From positions 52,633-60,370 of the forward strand of contig PBJN01000019.1 in the NCBI GenBank assembly GCA_002720735.1: 7,738 nucleotides of DNA. The letters are read 5' to 3'. Of the stretch, positions 1 through 7,600 are shown one piece after another (position 1 is the stretch's first letter; each line of letters opens with the position of its first letter). The notes beneath the pieces were generated by a model that ran no database searches, was not told the DNA's origin, and saw nothing but the letters and a program-made list of their open reading frames with translations. Origin of the DNA: Porticoccaceae bacterium (GTDB lineage Bacteria > Pseudomonadota > Gammaproteobacteria > Pseudomonadales > Porticoccaceae). Both the position numbers and the translations under genes were made by a program.

Positions 1-740
1 TCTTTATAATTTTTTTCGGGTAACCTCAACGAAGTAGAATCACGATGATCAAAACTCGCCATGGCATTTAGCAATATGGCGCAGTCTTCGGCAGTTCTTG
101 CAATTGGACCTCCTTGGTCCAAACTTGAGGCGAACGCGATCATTCCCCATCTCGAAACAAGCCCATAAGTTGGTTTTAGACCGGTGACTCCGCAGAGTGC
201 AGCAGGCTGGCGTATGGAACCACCAGTGTCTGTGGCGGTTGCTGCTGGTGTCATCCGAGCAGCGACGGCTGCCGCAGATCCTCCTGATGATCCCCCTGGA
301 ACTCTCGAAATGTCCCAAGGATTTTTCACTGACCCATAAAAACTGGTTTCATTGGAGGAGCCCATTGCAAATTCGTCCATGTTGGCCTTTCCAAGCATAA
401 TTGTGCCTGCTTCAGCCAAGTTTTTTACAACAGTTGCGTCATAGGGAGGTACAAAGTCGTTCAGCATTTTCGAACCGCAACTAGTTCTAACCCCTTGCGT
501 ACAAAAAATATCTTTGTGCACGATTGGTATACCGCAAAGTTCATTATTATTATCACCATTCAGTGCTCGATCAGCTTTTTTTGCGCTATCTAATGCTTTT
601 TCTTCGGTAACAGTTATTAAAGCATTTAAACTGGGATTTAACCTTTTAATTCGATCTAAATAATGCTGAGTGAGCTCTGAGGATGAGAATTCACGTGTTT
701 TTAATGCTTGGATTTGGGATGCTATTGACATGTCATGCAT
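1..740 (-). CDS. gatA: GatA, amidase subunit of Asp/Glu-tRNA amidotransferase (partial, N-terminal 246 aa)
   Basis: Catalytic amidase subunit of cytoplasmic GatCAB. It hydrolyses glutamine and supplies ammonia to convert misacylated Glu-tRNA(Gln) and/or Asp-tRNA(Asn) to the correct amides. Reading the minus strand gives an uninterrupted amidase-signature protein. The catalytic Lys is in VHKDIF (K76). The Gly/Ser-rich signature [13 protein letters not shown] (about 149-161) holds the cis-Ser (S151), and the nucleophile is S175 in [11 protein letters not shown]. These match the Lys-cisSer-Ser triad of characterised GatA with a constant offset of three residues, as I recall the S. aureus numbering. 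The family is about 485 aa, so roughly the first half is present and the gene continues past the left edge. ATG at 740 is chosen because AGGG lies 7 nt upstream; an in-frame ATG at 731 is possible but too far from that site. It lies 12 nt after the gatC stop, so the two are co-transcribed. Confidence 0.97.
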   Translation of the reverse strand, partial: MHDMSIASQIQALKTREFSSSELTQHYLDRIKRLNPSLNALITVTEEKALDSAKKADRALNGDNNNELCGIPIVHKDIFCTQGVRTSCGSKMLNDFVPPYDATVVKNLAEAGTIMLGKANMDEFAMGSSNETSFYGSVKNPWDISRVPGGSSGGSAAAVAARMTPAATATDTGGSIRQPAALCGVTGLKPTYGLVSRWGMIAFASSLDQGGPIARTAEDCAILLNAMASFDHRDSTSLRLPEKNYK

Positions 741-752
741 GACGAGACCCTA

Positions 753-1040
753 TCATTCAATTACTTTAGGTACCAAGTAAAGACCGTTGTGGACATCTTT
801 ACTCAACTTTTGGAACGCTTTTTGATCATTTTCTTCTGTTATTTGATCTTCACGCAAAGCTTGAAAACCTTGTTGCGGATGGGCCATAGGTTCAATATTC
901 ACAGTATCAGCAGTTTGTAACTGGTTTACCAACTCAAGGACATTTTCTAGTCTAGACTTAATATCGCTTATCGTATTTTCATCGATGGCCAATTTTGCCA
1001 ATATTCCGAGTTGTGTTACGTCTTCCCTTTTTAATTTCAT
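753..1040 (-). CDS. gatC: GatC, small subunit of Asp/Glu-tRNA amidotransferase
   Basis: A 95-aa protein starting MKLKREDVTQLGILAKLAI, the usual length and N-terminal pattern of GatC, whose N-terminal helices are followed by an extended chain that wraps around GatA and stabilises the GatA-GatB complex. The central IEPMAHP segment (about 50-56) and the C-terminal LYLVPKVIE are typical of the family, where the C-terminal V-P-x-V-I/L-E motif is well conserved. The frame is open for 15 more codons upstream, to 1085. ATG at 1040 is preferred because GAGG sits 7 nt upstream and the family begins there; the longer start would also begin upstream of the predicted promoter's -10. It is the first gene of a gatC-gatA operon (probably followed by gatB outside the window), divergent from mreB, with a candidate extended -10 promoter at 1074-1082. 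Confidence 0.96.
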   Translation of the reverse strand: MKLKREDVTQLGILAKLAIDENTISDIKSRLENVLELVNQLQTADTVNIEPMAHPQQGFQALREDQITEENDQKAFQKLSKDVHNGLYLVPKVIE

Positions 1041-1073
1041 AAGCTTGCCTCGCACGAAATATTGAATATCTCC

Positions 1074-1082
1074 ATTATACCA
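1074..1082 (-). promoter_or_regulatory. Extended -10 promoter for gatC (TGGTATAAT)
   Basis: On the minus strand TGGTATAAT is a perfect sigma70 -10 hexamer with a TGn extension. The matching -35 at 17-bp spacing (CTAATA, 1097-1102) is poor, as is common for extended -10 promoters. The predicted transcription start, near 1067, gives a leader of about 27 nt before the gatC ATG that includes the GAGG ribosome site. A second possibility further out is TTGACA (1126-1131) with TCACAT (1103-1108) at 17 bp: a perfect -35 with a weak -10. Inference from motifs only. Confidence 0.6.
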
Positions 1083-1107
1083 CATCTAAAGGGTTCTATT
1101 AGATGTG
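1081..1107. repeat. Perfect 9-bp inverted repeat abutting the gatC -10, possible operator
   Basis: CACATCTAA (1081-1089) and TTAGATGTG (1099-1107) are exact reverse complements with a 9-nt spacer, giving an 18-bp centre-to-centre dyad. The proximal arm ends one base from the gatC TATAAT and overlaps its TGn extension, while the distal arm covers the -35 position. That is where a dimeric repressor would block RNA polymerase. I do not recognise the half-site as that of a known regulator. It lies upstream of the predicted gatC transcript start, so it is more likely a DNA operator than an RNA hairpin for that gene. Confidence 0.5.
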
Positions 1108-1312
1108 AAAATTGTTTTGATAAGTTGTCAAATACAACTTTTTGTTGTCTCACCGATCAATTAGGACGGCGCTAGAAATAGTTGGAGGACATAAAAAAAA
1201 TAATGTTAAACGGCACTATCGGCTTGCGCTGATACTTTCCCGCTGTTATCTTCAATTTTGCTTATCGGAGCATGTCGCTGCTGTTCATTCTTTTTTTATA
1301 AGGTTGCAAAAC
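1108..1312 (+). other. Long mreB leader/upstream region with no confident promoter
   Basis: Besides the inverted repeats, the region between the gatC promoter and the mreB ATG has no plus-strand -10/-35 pair that I would defend. A strong Shine-Dalgarno-like GGAGG (1184-1188) is followed by an A-rich run, and the next ATG (1203) is 14 nt away and opens only a 9-codon frame ending at 1232. The mreB frame itself is open back to a TTG at 1142, but those 57 codons look unlike any MreB N-terminus. The simplest reading is an untranslated mreB leader plus an unidentified promoter. Confidence 0.4.
1122..1148. repeat. Overlapping, mutually exclusive inverted repeats in the gatC-mreB gap
   Basis: AAGTTGT (1122-1128) pairs perfectly with ACAACTT (1134-1140) across a 5-nt spacer. 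The ACAAC of the second arm (1134-1138) also pairs perfectly with GTTGT (1144-1148) across five T. The shared middle arm means only one hairpin can form at a time if the region is transcribed towards mreB. As DNA it reads as three alternating (A)CAAC/GTTG(T) half-sites. The TTGACA of the alternative outward gatC promoter lies within it (1126-1131, minus strand). Function unknown. Confidence 0.4.
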
Positions 1313-2368
1313 ATGGTTTTTAAGAAAATAAGAGGGTTTTTTTCTAGCGATTTATCTATTGATTTAGGGACTGCGAATACTCTAATTTATGTTCGTGAGA
1401 AGGGTATAGTGTTGAATGAACCCTCTGTAGTAGCTATCCGACACCATTTAGGGCAGAAAATAGTTGAGGCTGTTGGTATTGATGCGAAACGAATGTTGGG
1501 AAGGACGCCAGGTAATATAACAGCCATTCGACCTTTAAAAGATGGGGTGATCGCCGACTTTCAAGTGACTGAAAAAATGTTGCAACATTTTATAAAGAAG
1601 GTGCATTCAGCTGCCATTACAAAAAGCTTATTGCCTCCAAGTCCAAGAGTTTTAATTTGTGTACCGTGTATGGCAACCGAAGTAGAAAAACGTGCAATCA
1701 AAGAATCTGCGTTTAGCGCCGGCGCCCGTGAGGTTTTTCTTATCGAGGAGCCAATGGCAGCCGCAATCGGTGCAGGGCTCCCTGTTGAGGATGCGGTAGG
1801 ATCAATGGTTGTAGACATAGGTGGTGGTACGACAGAAATAGCGATACTTTCTTTAAATGGAGTGGTTTTCTCCGACTCTGTTAGAATTGGCGGTGATCGT
1901 TTTGATGAAGCCATAGTAAATTTTGTTCGGCGTAAATACGGAAGTGTAATTGGGGACAGCACTGCGGAACGCGTAAAGATTGAGGTAGGCACTGCTTTCT
2001 TATCTGACGATTCAAGAGAAATCGATGTCAGGGGAAGAAATTTAGCAGAGGGAGTGCCCCGCAGTTTCACTCTTGATAGTGAAGAGATTCTAGAGTCGCT
2101 GCAGGAGCCTTTATCAGGTATTGTGACTGCCGTTAAGCGTGTGCTTGAGCAGTCGCCTCCTGAATTAGCTTCTGATATTGCGGATACGGGTCTTGTTTTG
2201 ACAGGAGGAGGTTCGTTACTGCGAGATTTAGATCGGTTGCTGAGTTCCGAGACGGGCCTGCCTGTTATTCTCGCAGAGGATCCATTGACTTGCGTTGCTC
2301 GAGGCGGTGGTGAGGCATTGGATCTCATGAGCACTCACAGACTGGAGTCTTTAACTCATGAAATTTAG
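1313..2368 (+). CDS. mreB: MreB, actin-like rod-shape determining protein
   Basis: A 351-aa bacterial actin (E. coli MreB is 347 aa) that polymerises in pairs of filaments under the inner membrane and directs the cell-wall elongation complex. Visible in order: an N-terminal amphipathic start ([10 protein letters not shown]), phosphate-1 loop [13 protein letters not shown] (15-27), LGRTPGNI (62-69), [15 protein letters not shown] (144-158) with the acidic residues of the catalytic region, phosphate-2 loop [10 protein letters not shown] (166-175), [10 protein letters not shown] (192-201), and adenosine motif [14 protein letters not shown] (295-308). ATG at 1313 is chosen because it gives the canonical MreB N-terminus and has AAGG 9 nt upstream; the frame is open back to 1142 but that part is not conserved. 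One oddity: the normally VPxGAT loop reads VPCMAT (118-123), with Met in place of the Gly. It is the first gene of mreBCD-maf, divergent from gatC. Confidence 0.98.
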   Translation: MVFKKIRGFFSSDLSIDLGTANTLIYVREKGIVLNEPSVVAIRHHLGQKIVEAVGIDAKRMLGRTPGNITAIRPLKDGVIADFQVTEKMLQHFIKKVHSAAITKSLLPPSPRVLICVPCMATEVEKRAIKESAFSAGAREVFLIEEPMAAAIGAGLPVEDAVGSMVVDIGGGTTEIAILSLNGVVFSDSVRIGGDRFDEAIVNFVRRKYGSVIGDSTAERVKIEVGTAFLSDDSREIDVRGRNLAEGVPRSFTLDSEEILESLQEPLSGIVTAVKRVLEQSPPELASDIADTGLVLTGGGSLLRDLDRLLSSETGLPVILAEDPLTCVARGGGEALDLMSTHRLESLTHEI

Positions 2369-2434
2369 TAAAGCTTTTTTTATTGTTTTGTACTGAGCGC
2401 GCTTTGTTCGGGAATTTTAGATAGGTAAGACGCA

Positions 2435-3265
2435 TTGTACTCACCTTTCCTTCGCCAAATCTTATTCCTCGCCCTGCTCTCCACAGGCTTGATGATAATT
2501 GATCAGTCTACTGACTGGTTGAAGCCTGCAAGGGTTTTTATCGATCAACTCATGAGGCCATTATACTGGGTCACCAACATCCCAGGTAACGTGTTGGAGT
2601 GGGGTGAGGATAACCTAGTTAGAAAATCCGAGCTTATTGAAAAGAATGAGCAACTCAAACAAGAAATAGTGATTTATAGAGGTAGGCTTCAAAGACTATC
2701 TGAGTTGGCAACTGAAAATTTACAACTAATGCAGTTGTTAAATGCCTCAGAGCTTTTGGTTGATAGACTCCTTTTGACTAAAGTGATTGGTATTTCGCCG
2801 ACTACACAGCGTCATACAATCACCATTGATAAGGGAGCAAAAAATGGTGCTTATGTTGGTCAGCCAGTGCTCGATTCAGAAGGACTGATGGGCCAATTAA
2901 TCAGGGTTTACGACCATCACAGCATAGTGCTTCTGATCACTGATGCCAGACATGCTCTTCCTGTTAAAGTTCTTCGAAATGGAGTTCGCTCAATCGCTGA
3001 GGGCAGAGCGGACTACCAACGCTTGACACTTCGCTATGTATCCCCAACCGCTGATATAAAATTGGGAGATCAGCTCCTTAGTTCTGGGTTAGGAGGCCGA
3101 TATCCGGCCGGATATCCGGTTGGGAAAGTCGTTAAGATTCAGGATATAACCGGATCTGTTTTCATGTCAGTCGAGGTTGCTCCAAGCGCACTATTAGATC
3201 GTAGTTCACATCTGCTTTTAGTGTTTACAATGGACCAGAATGGTAGATCTAAAAATAAGTTATGA
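2435..3265 (+). CDS. mreC: MreC, cell shape-determining protein
   Basis: A bitopic inner-membrane protein whose periplasmic domain links MreB/MreD to PBP2-RodA and activates peptidoglycan elongation. The 276-aa product has one N-terminal membrane helix (about 9-23), a coiled coil rich in Glu, Lys and Leu (about 60-105), and the paired beta-barrel domain (about 110-266). Family motifs are IDKGAKNG (131-138), LLITDARHALPV (166-177) and SSGLGGRYPAGYPVG (216-230). The start is TTG at 2435: an in-frame stop lies at 2426-2428, and the next ATG would cut off the membrane helix. AGG at 2423-2425 lies 9 nt upstream. It lacks the long Pro/Ala-rich tail of E. coli MreC (367 aa), which many relatives also lack. 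It begins 66 nt after mreB and overlaps mreD by ATGA. Confidence 0.97.
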   Translation: MYSPFLRQILFLALLSTGLMIIDQSTDWLKPARVFIDQLMRPLYWVTNIPGNVLEWGEDNLVRKSELIEKNEQLKQEIVIYRGRLQRLSELATENLQLMQLLNASELLVDRLLLTKVIGISPTTQRHTITIDKGAKNGAYVGQPVLDSEGLMGQLIRVYDHHSIVLLITDARHALPVKVLRNGVRSIAEGRADYQRLTLRYVSPTADIKLGDQLLSSGLGGRYPAGYPVGKVVKIQDITGSVFMSVEVAPSALLDRSSHLLLVFTMDQNGRSKNKL

Positions 3266-3729
3266 GCTTTGTCACGCCAAAATTCGACCTAGTATTAGGT
3301 TTATCAATTGCTATTTTTTTGCAAATCATGCCTCTGCCCATTGATTTAATGGGATATCGACCAAACTTTATTTTGGTAATGGTTTTGATGGCAACGCTCC
3401 ACTACCCAAAGCGCCATTCTCTTAATGTGTACGCAGTCGCTGGACTAATTGCCGATGGAGTTAATGACACCAGTTTTGGACATTTTATGTTGGTATTTGT
3501 TTTGTGCGGTGGGGTGGTAAGTTTATTGAGTAGATGGACATCGTATTTTGCCTCGTTCTACAGAATATGTGTTGTCCTTTTTTTGAGTCTTTTGGGATCT
3601 TTTTTGCAAGGAGTTATTGCGAAAATGCAAGGGTTATCATCTCCATTAGAATTAATGCCAACACAAGCGATAATAGCGGTTATGTTCTTCTACCTTTGTG
3701 ATCGTTTAGTTTTTAGACGAGCGGTTTAA
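3262..3729 (+). CDS. mreD: MreD, rod-shape determining membrane protein
   Basis: A polytopic inner-membrane partner of MreC and MreB in the elongasome. The 155-aa protein is highly hydrophobic, with about five to six membrane segments (roughly 9-25, 35-50, 56-66, 73-92, 99-120 and 132-149), and is close to the usual MreD length (about 160 aa). The family signature is an early LQIMPLP followed by YRPNFILVMVL (32-42), matching LQIMPWP and FRPNWVLL in E. coli as I recall them. The ATG overlaps the mreC stop as ATGA, which indicates translational coupling, and maf follows 3 nt after its stop. It could not be identified from sequence alone as easily as MreB, but motif and position make the call firm. 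Confidence 0.95.
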   Translation: MSFVTPKFDLVLGLSIAIFLQIMPLPIDLMGYRPNFILVMVLMATLHYPKRHSLNVYAVAGLIADGVNDTSFGHFMLVFVLCGGVVSLLSRWTSYFASFYRICVVLFLSLLGSFLQGVIAKMQGLSSPLELMPTQAIIAVMFFYLCDRLVFRRAV

Positions 3730-3732
3730 AAG

Positions 3733-4341
3733 ATGGGATTGAATTTTGATTTAATACTGGCATCTGCCTCACCCAGGCGCAGGGACATTCTGCACCAAAT
3801 GGGTGTTCGGTATCGTGCAGAGCCAAGCGGAATTGATGAGGATTTAATCGCTTGTGAAAAACCTTTTGATTACGTTTCGCGTTTAGCTCGAAAAAAAGCA
3901 ATATATGTGCAAGAACTTATAAAGTCTACAAAGCCTGTCCTTGGAGCTGACACGATAGTCGTTTTCGGAGGAAAGATCTTCGGGAAGCCAAAAAATAAAG
4001 ATGATGCACAGAAAATTCTTATGACTTTATCCGGGAAAAATCACAAAGTTATTACGGCCGTCGCAATAACTGACGGTAAAAGTTTAGTTCAGGACTTGTC
4101 AATTTCTGAAGTGGTTTTTAATATAATTACGTTGAGTGATTGTAAGGAGTATTGCGAATCGGGAGAACCTCTCGGTAAAGCAGGAGCTTATGCTATTCAA
4201 GGAAAAGGTGCGTTTTTTGTCAAGGAGATTTTAGGGAGTTACAGCGGGATAGTCGGGTTGCCCATAGACATCACTTATAAGCTATTACAGTTATACGAAG
4301 TGCCCACGTTTTGGACGGCTGATGGTCCGAAAGCACTTTGA
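3733..4341 (+). CDS. maf: Maf/YhdE-type nucleoside triphosphate pyrophosphatase
   Basis: A cytoplasmic house-cleaning pyrophosphatase. The YhdE subgroup hydrolyses dTTP, UTP and modified pyrimidine triphosphates to monophosphates and PPi. The 202-aa protein has the Maf signature LASASPRRRDIL (9-20), the GADTIV motif with catalytic Asp73 (71-76), GKPKNKDDA (84-92), LSGKNHKVITAVA (99-111) and the GKAGAYAIQGKGA block (148-160) with the conserved Gln156. Position after mreBCD and overall match point to YhdE rather than the YceF (m7GTP) branch. ATG at 3733 follows the mreD stop by 3 nt with no clear ribosome site, so coupled translation is likely. The C-terminus extends about a dozen residues (EVPTFWTADGPKAL) beyond E. 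coli YhdE. Confidence 0.95.
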   Translation: MGLNFDLILASASPRRRDILHQMGVRYRAEPSGIDEDLIACEKPFDYVSRLARKKAIYVQELIKSTKPVLGADTIVVFGGKIFGKPKNKDDAQKILMTLSGKNHKVITAVAITDGKSLVQDLSISEVVFNIITLSDCKEYCESGEPLGKAGAYAIQGKGAFFVKEILGSYSGIVGLPIDITYKLLQLYEVPTFWTADGPKAL

Positions 4342-4374
4342 ACCGTTGCAATCGATAGTGAATTTGACCTCAGA

Positions 4375-4432
4375 TAATGAACTTTAGTTTTCTACTTCGT
4401 AACATCGTGGTGTTCATTAAAATGATTTTTTT
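4375..4432 (+). terminator. Weak candidate terminator after maf
   Basis: TAATGAAC (4375-4382) and GTTCATTA (4412-4419) are exact reverse complements. They are followed, after six bases, by a run of seven T (4426-4432). The stem is AT-rich and the loop is 29 nt, so it would be a poor intrinsic terminator; it is the only dyad plus T-run after maf. Confidence 0.3.
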
Positions 4433-4560
4433 GTAATTCTGCAAAATTTGATTGGACGCAGTAATTAGGTAAATAAAGTTTTTTCTACTTTGACTCTTTT
4501 CAAATAGCCTGGATTTGCGGTGAACCAAGGAAATCTTAGACGCCAGCACCTCTTAATTTA

Positions 4561-4574
4561 TTTGTTTAAACAAA
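4561..4574. repeat. 14-bp perfect palindrome upstream of yhdP
   Basis: TTTGTTTAAACAAA reads the same on both strands. It lies 42 bp before the yhdP ATG and overlaps the -35 position of the candidate yhdP promoter, so a dimeric regulator site is possible. A chance AT-rich palindrome is also plausible. Confidence 0.4.
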
Positions 4575-4589
4575 GCAACTTGCTATTCT
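4562..4589 (+). promoter_or_regulatory. Candidate promoter for yhdP
   Basis: TTGTTT (4562-4567) and TATTCT (4584-4589) are spaced by 16 bp, and TGC precedes the -10, making it an extended -10 (TGCTATTCT). The predicted start near 4596 would give a leader of about 20 nt that holds the GGA ribosome site of the ATG at 4617. Each hexamer matches consensus only partly (3/6 and 4/6). Confidence 0.3.
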
Positions 4590-4616
4590 TGTCATATGTT
4601 TAGCCTTGGAAAGACA

Positions 4617-7600
4617 ATGATTTCTGCCAAGAAAAAAATTAGGAAATGGATTAGTTTCATCTGTATAGCTTCGGTCTTGCTAGCTGTGTTTTTTCTTTTT
4701 CTCTATATACGCGAGCTAGTTTTAAATGTTGATCAACATCGCGATTCAATAGAGACGTTTATAATTGACCGAACCGGAGCTCGATTTCACCTGGGTCCAC
4801 TCTCGGCCAGTTGGAACGGGCTTTCACCTGTAATTGAGGTGGATAACATAAGGATTGGGGACGTTAAAGCCCCTTCATTAATTTTCACTCAATGGCATGC
4901 CGATATCGATCTCGTAAAAAGTATCTGGCATAGGTCGCTTATTTGGAGAGAATTTTCAATAAATAAGATAGATGTTTCGTTTGAGGAGAATGAAAAGGGA
5001 TTTTGGCAATTGAAGGGATTGTCCAAAGGCGGGGGTGATAATTTGAAATTGATTGTAGAGCCATTAGTTTACAGTAAGTCTACTAATATAGATCGCCTCA
5101 ATATTGATTTAGATTTTTATTCTGGTGACACTTACCGATTTCGAGGAAACAAACTTAAACTGGAAAATGACTTGGGTCTCCACCACCTCGAATTGTCCTT
5201 GTTGTCACAACGGAAGGAGGCTTTAGCATATCTATTAATTGAGGGCGTTGGTGATCCTTTGAACGCAAATGATTTTTCTGCCAAGGGATATTTAAACGCG
5301 CACAAATTTGAGATGAGCGCACTTTTAGCGCATGCCACAAAAAGATTAATCCCCGGATTTACAACTGTTGGTGCTCACGAGAGAGTTAGGGTTGACGGAG
5401 AAATATGGTTCGATGTGAAGCCTGGAGGTAAAACCGATGTGAAAGGGTACATTAATACAAGTAATGAAGCCGAAAATAAAAATATGACTAATCTGCGGGA
5501 GTTTAAAACTAATTTGACTGGCTGGTATTCCCCTGGCGAAGATTGGGGAGTTCGTTTGCAAAATTTGGAAATGACGCTCCCGAGCAAGAGGTTAGAGCCG
5601 ATAAACATCATTTTTGAGAAAAATATGGGCGCACGATGGCAAGATTTTAGCTTTTTTTTGGATGGAGCGAAGTTAGACACTCTAGTATCTTTTTTTGAAG
5701 ACCCCGTTGAAAATAAAACATCTGTGAGCACTTGGCTCAATCGGTTACAACCCAAAGGAGAAATAATAGCACTAATGGCAGGAAAAGATTCTGGAAAAAT
5801 ATTTGCAGACGTCACTTTGAAAGAATTTAGTAGTGCAAATTTCAAAGGTATACCTCGGATCCAAGATTTGGATGCGAAGTTGTCAATTCGTGGAGAAGAT
5901 TCGGTATTAAAAATCGTTGATAGTGATGGATTTTTAATACACTTTCCTAATATTTTTGCTGATTCATTTCCGGTAATTTCTATGGAGGGCAAAATATTCA
6001 GTTCTTGGGATTCAGCTGTCGGTTCTTTCGTTATCAGCAGTGACTTATTAAGTGCTGTAATGGATGCAGGACATATTAATTTGCAGTTTTCTACTAGATC
6101 AGAAATAAACGGCGGTGATGCTGGGCCAGATGTTAACATTATAATAGATGGAAGTGATATTGATGCGCGATATTGGAGAAAATATTTGCCAAAAAAAGTA
6201 TCACCTGAGGTAAAAAAATGGCTTCAGAGCTCTATTTTAGATACAACTTTGAAGGAATTTGCTTACTCACTGAGAACCGCAAACTCAAGCTACTTCGAGA
6301 ATAATAGGACAAATCAGATTTTGTTAGATTTAGATCATACCAACTTCAACTTCCACCCGGAGTGGTTGGATGCTTCTAATGCGCGTGGATTAGTTATGAT
6401 TGATGACAGTAATGTAACTGCAGTCGTCGAGTATGCAAATCTTGGCAGTACGACCGTAACAAATGCACAAATTGAATTCAGGGGCGATGATGATCCTCTT
6501 TTCCCTCAACTTGCTGTTGATATGCATATTAAATCGAGTATGGCGGAGGCTGTCGGGGCTATTGGTAGATCTCCATTAAAACGATTTTTGGGTGACCCAT
6601 TGGATTGGCGTTATGGGGGCAGACAAAAAAGTAGTATTCAATTAAGTCTGCCAATAACATACGAAAAAACCTCAGCCTCGCAAGCAAAACCAGTCTATAG
6701 AGTGCAGACGTCGTTTTATGATGGAGTCTTGGCCATTCCCAACAGTGCTTTAGAAATTACTGAAATAAGTGGTGATTTATTTTACACATCTGATCATGGT
6801 TTTTCGGGGGATAACCTTAGTGGAGTTTTCTGGGGTGAGCGACTTGATGCGGCGGTCTCCTCAGGACTGGAAAATCAAAAAGTCAAATTTAAAGGAATCA
6901 TTCAACCGGGAAAGATTTCTAAATTAATTCCATTCGCTTGGGAAGAGTTAATATATGGCGAGATTAAAGCGGACGGAGTTTTGACTATACCCCGAAAAGT
7001 TGGTCATGCAGGAACAAAATTGCGTCTTACAAGCAATTTAGATGATGTGGCAATTATGTTACCCAAACCACTTGGAAAAACTAAATCGCAGTTGAGAAAC
7101 TTGGAAATTTTGTTAGATATTGATGATGGTATTGAAAAATTACGAGGTTCTGTAGGAAAAGAAGGTTCCATAGAAGTAAAGTTTACTGACGGCGTTTTTG
7201 ATTCTGGAGTGTTTAGTTATGGGCGAATTGCAGAGCCTCCATCATCAGGAACGATGCTATTTTCTGGGTATTTTCCGCATACCTATATAGAAAGTTGGTT
7301 TCCTTTGGCAGATTTAGTGCAAAAATCCAATACTAAATCTGGGGCTTGGAAATCTTTATTTGAGTTACAATTCGACTCGGCCTCCCTGGCAGGTATGACC
7401 TTTTCTGACGTGCATGCAAGTGCAGAGCGGGGCGACGAAAGTATGGATATAAGTTTCGACAGTGCATGGACCTCAGGATATCTGAGCATTCCAGATGCAG
7501 AAGATCATTTTCCTAAGTTGTCTTTAAATAATTTAAATTTCGGGAGCCAGTTTTTGGAGGGAGGACTATCAAAAGGACGCCTAGATCCAAAAAATTTTCC

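Larger units (their letters stand above)
4342..4616. other. 275-bp non-coding gap where rng is usually found
   Basis: This stretch is very AT-rich, with stops in every frame I followed and no RNase G-like peptide. In E. coli and Pseudomonas the rng gene (about 490 codons) occupies this place between maf and yhdP. Here only a weak terminator-like dyad (4375-4432), a 14-bp palindrome and a candidate yhdP promoter can be seen. Confidence 0.6.

Noticed and set aside
1041..1085. 15-codon N-terminal extension of gatC
   Set aside because: It would span the predicted -10 and transcript start; the ATG at 1040 has a good GAGG site and matches the family.
1272..1301. Micro-ORF of 9 codons just before mreB
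   Set aside because: The CGGAG before it is only one base from the ATG, too close to act as a ribosome site, and the peptide has no features.
1142..1312. In-frame 57-codon N-terminal extension of mreB from TTG at 1142
   Set aside because: The extra residues do not resemble any MreB N-terminus, there is no ribosome site before 1142, and it overlaps the inverted-repeat region; the ATG at 1313 gives the canonical start.
1561..2334. Long antisense open frame of 257 codons across mreB
   Set aside because: It is the shadow of a strongly conserved MreB frame; its product is Ser/Thr/Pro-rich with no recognisable domain.
2369..2434. Possible terminator or promoter between mreB and mreC
   Set aside because: Only a short AAAGCTTT palindrome with T-rich sequence is visible; the stem is too short and the operon layout argues against termination.
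3099..3116. 18-bp perfect palindrome GATATCCGGCCGGATATC inside mreC
   Set aside because: It encodes the conserved GGRYPAGYPVG motif, whose repeated Tyr-Pro codons explain the symmetry; an operator deep inside the operon is unlikely.
4342..4616. Relic of rng or a small gene in the maf-yhdP gap
   Set aside because: Frames are interrupted by stops and no RNase G-like segment could be read; no supported small gene was found.
5375..6139. Antisense open frame of 254 codons inside yhdP
   Set aside because: The plus strand is one continuous YhdP frame here; the antisense product has no recognisable features.
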